The translations under genes were made by a program, and so were the position numbers. From NCBI GenBank assembly GCA_027484445.1, contig JAIXSY010000041.1, positions 62,001-126,000 of the forward strand: DNA of 64,000 nucleotides. Direction: 5' to 3'. Positions 59,682 through 64,000 of this stretch are shown piece by piece (position 1 is the stretch's first letter; the number at the start of each line of letters is the position of its first letter). The notes under the pieces are model-generated. The model ran no database searches. It was given only the letters and a program-made list of their open reading frames with translations, and was not told the DNA's origin. The DNA comes from Verrucomicrobiaceae bacterium (lineage in GTDB: Bacteria > Verrucomicrobiota > Verrucomicrobiia > Verrucomicrobiales > Verrucomicrobiaceae).

Positions 59682-60641
59682 TCAGGAAATATGCTGACGG
59701 TCGATGCCTTGGAGCACCTGCCGGAGGAAGGAGACGCCCGCAGCTGTATCGAAGAGGCCCGAATGCGCCGCCGGGGCACCGCTGATCAGGCTGCTCACGT
59801 CCCGGTGCCAGACGTTGTCATAAACACGTGTGGCATCCGCCAGACCGCTACGTCCCAGTCGCCGCTTGCCAAAGTGTTTTAAGCCCGCAGAGGCTCCCAA
59901 CACACTATCGAGACCAGAGTACGCCGCTGTGATCCTGTAACAAAGATTCGCCATCAGGCTGCCGTCCGCCTCCTGGGACTGGCTCTCTTGAAAAAGGTCA
60001 TTGTCCACATCTGCGGCCACCATGACGAGTTGGTGGATGAGCGTGATGAGGGAAGGATTGTTCAGACGCTTGGAGGTCACCGCCAGCGCCTTCTGAAGCA
60101 CATAGTTCCCCATGCTGTGCGCCACCACGGAGATCTTGGCCTTGCAGGCCTTGGCGGGTTCATGGGTCGTGGCCGCCAGCCGCTGCATCTTCAGCACATG
60201 GTCGTGCAGCCGAACAAACAGCTCTGCCAGCAGCGGCGCAGACTCGCGAGCGTCCTCGCGGTCCGGCAGGTAGCCCGCCACGCTGCCGTTGGAGGGCCAG
60301 GTCACCAGCACCAGCACCCCGAGGGACTTCTTCCCCGTGAACAAGTCCTTCACCATTTTCGTGTAACGGCGCGCCGCATCGTTCCAGCTGACGTTGTAGC
60401 CGTGGATGAAAAGGGAAAGGTGCATTTCCTTGAGGTTTTCCTCCTCCGTCATCTGTGGAAAGGCCGCCGTCTCCTCCAGCAGCAGGCGAGTGACTTCCGT
60501 GCCGCTCACCCGCGTCCAGGAGGCAAACTGCGTGAGGTCAGCCGTCAGCGGCGCGGTGAAATAGGAAAGCGATCCCGCGAGCTTTGTGCCGGGCCCGTCT
60601 TCTGTGACGTTCCGGCAGGAGATCATGAAGGCTGTTTTCAT
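59682..60641 (-). CDS. Alpha/beta hydrolase, DUF900 family
   Basis: 319-residue protein of the DUF900 hydrolase type. LSLFIHGYNVSWNDAARRYTKMVKDLF gives the oxyanion-side HGY motif; GVLVLVTWPSNGSVAGYLPDREDARES is a typical block; the nucleophile elbow is ISVVAHSMGNYVLQKAL. VMVAADVDNDLF may supply the acid. It has no signal peptide, so it should be cytoplasmic unless exported by another route. First gene of the seven-gene operon on the minus strand. Confidence 0.8.
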   Translation of the reverse strand: MKTAFMISCRNVTEDGPGTKLAGSLSYFTAPLTADLTQFASWTRVSGTEVTRLLLEETAAFPQMTEEENLKEMHLSLFIHGYNVSWNDAARRYTKMVKDLFTGKKSLGVLVLVTWPSNGSVAGYLPDREDARESAPLLAELFVRLHDHVLKMQRLAATTHEPAKACKAKISVVAHSMGNYVLQKALAVTSKRLNNPSLITLIHQLVMVAADVDNDLFQESQSQEADGSLMANLCYRITAAYSGLDSVLGASAGLKHFGKRRLGRSGLADATRVYDNVWHRDVSSLISGAPAAHSGLFDTAAGVSFLRQVLQGIDRQHIS

Positions 60642-60785
60642 CGTGCCACCTCCTTTCTCGTTAGGCGATAGCCGATCCGTGGGTGGTGGCCCTTATCCTG
60701 AAGCGGCATCTGCCTGCGGCATGAAGGGTGGGGATCATGGTGTGTTTTCATGGGCGAAAGGTGGTTCTCAACTCAGATGCCCCCA

Positions 60786-60953
60786 TCACAGCGCGGTAAT
60801 GGTGACGTATAGTGCTTCGGTGGTTTCGTTGGTGACAATGACCTTCGGCTCGAAGGTGCCAATGGAAGTAAGGCCATGGGGATGTGGCTGAACTCGTGCA
60901 TAAGGTCGTGCTGCGCAGACTCCGCCTTGTCCAGCAGGTGGCGGACGAAGAGG
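60786..60953 (-). pseudogene. Possible frameshifted gene remnant
   Basis: On the minus strand one frame reads RHLLDKAESAQHDLMHEFSH, and from the same point another frame reads HGLTSIGTFEPKVIVTNETT then EALYVTITAL and a stop at 60786-60788. Joined by a single-base shift they give a plausible protein end. It may be a decayed gene upstream of the DUF900 operon or chance. Confidence 0.25.
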
Positions 60954-61042
60954 CGCTACCAAGTAGCGCGCTTCCAGCGCGATTAGTGCAGGCCTGAGGC
61001 TGCGGCGGGAAGGTGACTTCCGAGGCGGGCTTGGGCCTGCAC
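60953..61042. repeat. Multi-hairpin intergenic element
   Basis: It contains a perfect hairpin GCGCTAC-CAA-GTAGCGC (60953-60969), then long arms GTGCAGGCC (60986-60994) and GGCCTGCAC (61034-61042) enclosing a further hairpin GGAAG-GTGA-CTTCC (61008-61021). It could be a repeat element or a structured RNA. Confidence 0.5.
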
Positions 61043-61298
61043 GAGCTGCCATGGGTGGCTGCGGGTTGAATGCCCAAGCCAGCCGCTGGTAGGTGGCGGG
61101 GTGGGGCGTGCAGATTCATGGGGCGGGCATGGTGTTTAGGTCCAATAGTGGATGATTCACATGTCAGCAGAAGAGCCACGCCTTGTCTGTCGGTGAGCAT
61201 CCTGCAAATTCGGAGGAGGCAGAGTCTGGTACCTTGTCCGCGAAGAAAAACACGAACTGCGAGTAGCCATTGCCTTTGGGAACTGGAGTTGGCACAGA

Positions 61299-61375
61299 CA
61301 AATTCAAAAAAAGCCTGACAGGGTTTTTTGAGTTCAGTGTCAGCAAACACTCTTCAAAAACATATTTTGAATTTG
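61299..61375 (+). promoter_or_regulatory. Nested inverted repeats before LuxR-type gene
   Basis: An outer perfect 11-bp inverted repeat CAAATTCAAAA (61299-61309) and TTTTGAATTTG (61365-61375) encloses an inner one CTGACA (61315-61320) and TGTCAG (61338-61343). It ends 17 bp before the chosen start of the regulator gene and is AT-rich compared with its surroundings. It could be an operator or a 5'-leader fold. Confidence 0.5.
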
Positions 61376-61392
61376 CTGAAGGAAGCAGGACT

Positions 61393-62106
61393 ATGCTCTT
61401 TGAGCGCTTTTTGTTATTTCCTCACTCCCAAGAAATGAACAGCACAAGTCTGATCGTCTGCCCTGAGCCATTGGTGTGCTTAGGCCTGAGACACCTTTTG
61501 GTGATTGAGGCGGGCCTGCGGGTGTGCGGTGAGACGGCCCGAAGTGCTGAAGCTTTGCAGCTGCGAGATCTGCACAAGCCTGACCTGACGGTCGTGTGTG
61601 CCAAACACGGCGAGGATCTGACCCTAGTGCGTGATTTGAGCAAAAACCGCCCCAAGACGAGTGTGTTGGTGGTGGCCCACAAGACAGAACCAACTCAGGT
61701 GCATCGGGCTCTCAAAGCAGGAGCTCTGGGTTATGTGATGCTGGAGGATGAGGGTGGAGAAGTGCTTAGAGCTCTGACCACGGTGCGCTCAGGCGGTGTT
61801 TACGTGAGCCAAAGGGCGCTAGGGGGGCTAAAGCTATGGCAGAGCCCATCGTCAGGCCCTAGCCAAGGCATCGAAGTGCTCTCGGATCGAGAGCTTGAGA
61901 TCTTCCACCTGATCGGCGATGGGCTGCGTACCAAAGAGATCGCTTACATGCTCAGCATCAGTGTCAAAACGGTGGAAACGCACAAACAGCGCATGAAAGA
62001 AAAGCTGCGGCTGCCGAGCTGCTCGGATCTGAATCGACATGCCTCCAGCTCCTCGGGCATGTCCATGAACATGAACGGACGTCGCCGGCATCCTGGCTCA
62101 GACTAG
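61393..62106 (+). CDS. LuxR/NarL-type regulator with degenerate receiver
   Basis: 237-residue regulator from ATG 61393, supported by AAGGA about ten bases upstream. The C-terminal GerE/LuxR HTH is intact (LSDRELEIFHLIGDGLRTKEIAYMLSISVKTVETHKQRMKEKL). The N-terminal receiver-like domain lacks the phosphorylation site. The acidic pair is replaced (VCPEPLVCLGLRHLL). The acceptor Asp position reads Cys (DLTVVCAKHG, C69). The conserved Lys block reads GYVMLEDEGGEVL. It may bind a ligand or partner instead of being phosphorylated. It lies upstream of the second pstB; no kinase gene is near. Confidence 0.85.
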   Translation: MLFERFLLFPHSQEMNSTSLIVCPEPLVCLGLRHLLVIEAGLRVCGETARSAEALQLRDLHKPDLTVVCAKHGEDLTLVRDLSKNRPKTSVLVVAHKTEPTQVHRALKAGALGYVMLEDEGGEVLRALTTVRSGGVYVSQRALGGLKLWQSPSSGPSQGIEVLSDRELEIFHLIGDGLRTKEIAYMLSISVKTVETHKQRMKEKLRLPSCSDLNRHASSSSGMSMNMNGRRRHPGSD

Positions 62107-62237
62107 AGGGAAGGCGAGTTCCCTGCCTTTGGGCCTGAGTTCAGTGATTTGGGTGCCGCCCTTTTGCGGAGATTTCCACAAAATCGGGCTTGGTCTGCAA
62201 GGCTCGACTGTGCTTTATCCAAGCCTGATTTTTGCCT

Positions 62238-63023
62238 ATGCCCGAGCCGACTGTAGCCACATGTGACGCCCACTTCATCCAAGTGGAGCGATTCAATTAT
62301 GCCTATGGCGATCATCAGGTGTTGTTTGATGTCGATCTGAACCTGCATCGTGAGGATATCACGGCGCTGATTGGGCCTTCGGGGTGTGGGAAGAGCACGC
62401 TGCTGCGGTCGATCAATCGGATCAATGACTTGGTCGAGAGCGCTCGGGTGGTCAGCGGCAGCATTCGCCTGGATGGCGTGGACATTTATGCCCCCGAGGT
62501 GGATGTGATCAGCCTGCGCCGGAACGTGGGCATGGTGTTCCAGAAGTACAATCCTTTCCCCCGCAGTATCTTTGAAAATGCGGTGTATGGCCTGAGGGTC
62601 GCAGGTGTCACGGACAAAAGGGAACTCGAAGAGGCAGCGGAGCGCAGCCTTCGTCTCGCTGCGCTGTGGGATGAGGTGAAGGACCGCCTGCATGAGCAGG
62701 CCACCGGGCTGAGCGGTGGGCAGCAGCAGCGGCTATGCATCGCACGCGCCGTGGCCTTGCAGCCCCGTGTGCTGCTGATGGATGAGCCCTGCGCGGCGCT
62801 AGACCCCATTGCCACAGCACGGATTGAGGACCTCATCGCCCAGCTTCGGGGGCAGTTCACCTTTGTCATCGTGACGCACAACATGGAGCAGGCGAAGCGC
62901 ATCGCCGACAAGACGGCCTTCTTTTACAAAGGCCAGGTCATCGAGCATGACGACACGATGGAGATCTTTGGCAATCCACGCCAAAAGCTGACGGAGCAAT
63001 ACGTAACGGGACGACTTGTCTGA
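62238..63023 (+). CDS. pstB: Phosphate ABC transporter ATPase PstB-like (2)
   Basis: 261-residue PstB-like ATPase from ATG 62238. Walker A GPSGCGKST, GMVFQKYNPFPRSIFENAVYG, signature LSGGQQQRLCIARAV, Walker B VLLMDEPCAALDPIATARIEDLI, switch VTHNMEQAKRIADKTAFF. It is similar along its length to 53661-54443. No pstS, pstC, pstA or phoU is downstream; the next gene is a sulfatase on the other strand. The two PstB copies may serve distant Pst systems or act in a different transporter. Confidence 0.9.
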   Translation: MPEPTVATCDAHFIQVERFNYAYGDHQVLFDVDLNLHREDITALIGPSGCGKSTLLRSINRINDLVESARVVSGSIRLDGVDIYAPEVDVISLRRNVGMVFQKYNPFPRSIFENAVYGLRVAGVTDKRELEEAAERSLRLAALWDEVKDRLHEQATGLSGGQQQRLCIARAVALQPRVLLMDEPCAALDPIATARIEDLIAQLRGQFTFVIVTHNMEQAKRIADKTAFFYKGQVIEHDDTMEIFGNPRQKLTEQYVTGRLV

Positions 63024-63075
63024 GACCGACGGCTGCTGAGCAGAGGCAAGAGCGGAACTGCGCGCGAAGGTTGAT

Positions 63076-64000
63076 TCAGGGCTTCAGCGGTTCTTTTTCA
63101 AAGTCTGTGGGCAGCACCCAGCCAGCTTTGACCTTTTCGCCACGCATGAATTTTTCATAAAAGCCGGTGCCTTGGGTCACTGGGTAGTCGTCAAAGACCT
63201 TACCCTGACCTGCCATGCGCGGGTCGTTTTGTGCCCTTAGTTCCGCCTCCATGCGCTCGCGCAGTTGGGTCACGGTCGCGGTGTGCAGGGACTCCGCCGC
63301 GAGATTCTGCACCGCGTGGGCATCCACCGTGAGGTCGTAGAGTTCCTCGCTCGGCCTCATGCCAAAGTTGAGCTGCCAGTAGCGATTCGTGCGCTGCTGG
63401 CGACCCAGTTCCAGGATCAGGCTTTTGGTTGGGCTGGCATCCGTGTCGAGATAACCGGTTTCGGGGTTGCCCGCTGGCCAGCGGCTGGGTTCGTGATTTT
63501 TCAGGTAGAGGTGCTGCGCGGTGACAATGCCGCGGATGGGGTAGCCGACGTCGTTGGGACGGCCTACATCGGTCCTCTCCTTGCCAATGAGGGTGTGATC
63601 ACGCTCAGGGATGACTCGTCCGCTTTGCTCACTTTCCAGGATGGGGCGCCAGCTCTTGCCGGTGATGGGTTTCATGCCGCTTTCGGCTTCGGTGATTCCG
63701 GCGTAGTCCAGCACGGTGGGCGCGATGTCGGTGAAGTTGACGAAGTCATGCACGACACGTCCGGTTTTTTTCATACCGGCGGGAAAGCGCACGGCTAGCG
63801 GCACATGGTTGCTGTCAGGGTAGGCGTGGCCCTTGCTGCGAGGAAAAGGCATGCCGTGATCGGCAGTGACGATGATGAGGGTGCGATCCAGCAGACCGCG
63901 CTTCTCCAGCTCAGCAATCATGCGGCCGAGGTGGCGGTCGGTGTGCTCCACCTCGTAGGCATAGTCCAGCAGGTCATGCCGGACGATCTCGTCATCAGGC
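63076..64000 (-). CDS. Sulfatase, C-terminal part (cut by window edge)
   Basis: About 307 residues of a type I sulfatase whose N-terminal part lies beyond position 64000. Reading from the edge: DDEIVRHDLLDYAYEVEHTD, then HLGRMIAELEKRGLLDRTLIIVTADHGMPFPRSKGHAYPDSNHVPLAVRFPAG, with the metal-binding DHG. Later: DIAPTVLDYAG, SEELYDLTVDAHAVQNLAAES, and the C-terminal WVLPTDFEKEPLKP. The formylglycine motif and signal peptide are outside the window. It is probably a secreted heparan-type or alkyl sulfatase-like enzyme; exact substrate unknown. Confidence 0.88.
   Translation of the reverse strand, partial: PDDEIVRHDLLDYAYEVEHTDRHLGRMIAELEKRGLLDRTLIIVTADHGMPFPRSKGHAYPDSNHVPLAVRFPAGMKKTGRVVHDFVNFTDIAPTVLDYAGITEAESGMKPITGKSWRPILESEQSGRVIPERDHTLIGKERTDVGRPNDVGYPIRGIVTAQHLYLKNHEPSRWPAGNPETGYLDTDASPTKSLILELGRQQRTNRYWQLNFGMRPSEELYDLTVDAHAVQNLAAESLHTATVTQLRERMEAELRAQNDPRMAGQGKVFDDYPVTQGTGFYEKFMRGEKVKAGWVLPTDFEKEPLKP

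Larger units (their letters stand above)
60642..61298. other. Intergenic region with hairpin block and a possible gene remnant
   Basis: No intact gene supported over ~650 bp. It holds a possible frameshifted gene end (60786-60953) and a hairpin-rich block (60953-61042), listed separately. From 61043 to 61298 I see only GC-rich sequence without a clear signal. Confidence 0.45.

Noticed and set aside
60748..61350. 200-codon minus-strand frame in the gap before the LuxR-type gene
   Set aside because: Ser/Arg/Cys-rich, spans the hairpin block and the regulator's leader, no motif. Only its last part may reflect a decayed gene, noted separately.
1..64000. CRISPR arrays, transposase genes, rRNA genes and known riboswitches
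   Set aside because: Searched by eye for regularly spaced repeats, DDE/IS motifs and conserved RNA cores; none was found. The direct repeat at tRNA-Pro has only two copies and no spacers.

Overview
The window looks like a chromosomal segment of a Verrucomicrobiota bacterium, probably of the Prosthecobacter/Verrucomicrobium type. The evidence is the mix of families: a 1163-residue PVC-type cytochrome c/GDSL protein, a ThuA-like protein, three sulfatases, secreted proteins ending in VPEPS plus a basic tail (PEP-CTERM sorting signals), a cydA-like cytochrome pair carrying CxxCH domains, and a division/cell-wall cluster whose MurE has the DNPR signature of meso-diaminopimelate ligases. No plasmid, rRNA or transposase gene is seen. 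Taxonomy is inferred from gene content only.

Layout. (1) 1-2.3 kb: a three-gene unit (STAS/ATPase, DUF4325, PIN domain) next to a tRNA-Pro gene whose 3' end is repeated as a 34-bp direct repeat, which looks like an attachment site. (2) 2.5-9.2 kb: a lipid operon (FAD oxidoreductase, DUF1365, cyclopropane synthase-like), tilS, a XylF-like binding protein and a secreted protein. (3) 9.4-15.1 kb: MFS transporter, YcaQ-like glycosylase, HPP protein and two secreted sulfatases. (4) 15.2-20.7 kb: two cydA-like membrane subunits with C-terminal cytochrome c, then a RegB/RegA-type redox two-component pair. The block is bracketed by inverted copies of one palindromic repeat. (5) 20.7-29.9 kb: a DJ-1 family protein, then four divergent members of one secreted protein family grouped around a TonB-dependent receptor and a second RegB/RegA-type pair. 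(6) 29.9-38.2 kb: the PVC cytochrome giant and the ThuA gene, which share a nearly identical leader. Between them lies a patch of small nuclease and toxin-antitoxin genes. A zinc peptidase follows. (7) 38.4-49.7 kb: a division and cell-wall cluster, rsmH-ftsL-ftsI-murE-murF-mraY-murD-lysM-ftsW, with most junctions overlapping as ATGA. (8) 49.7-53.6 kb: a VanX-like dipeptidase, a prepilin peptidase and a Gln/Pro-rich coiled-coil membrane protein. (9) 53.6-63.0 kb: two pstB-like ATPases without pstSCA, flanking a seven-gene envelope-directed operon of unknown function and a LuxR-type regulator with a degenerate receiver. (10) 63.1-64.0 kb: the C-terminal part of a third sulfatase, cut by the window edge.

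Three candidates for undescribed biology stand out. The first is the four-paralogue secreted family with exchangeable C-terminal sorting tails around a TonB receptor and a redox-sensing kinase. The second is the paired cytochrome bd-like/cytochrome c fusions next to RegBA. The third is the 54.5-60.6 kb operon of lipoproteins, alpha/beta hydrolases, a DUF5675-like protein and a TIM-barrel protein. The shared leader of the PVC-cytochrome and ThuA genes is the clearest regulatory signal. All functional claims rest on motifs read by eye. No database search or alignment program was run.
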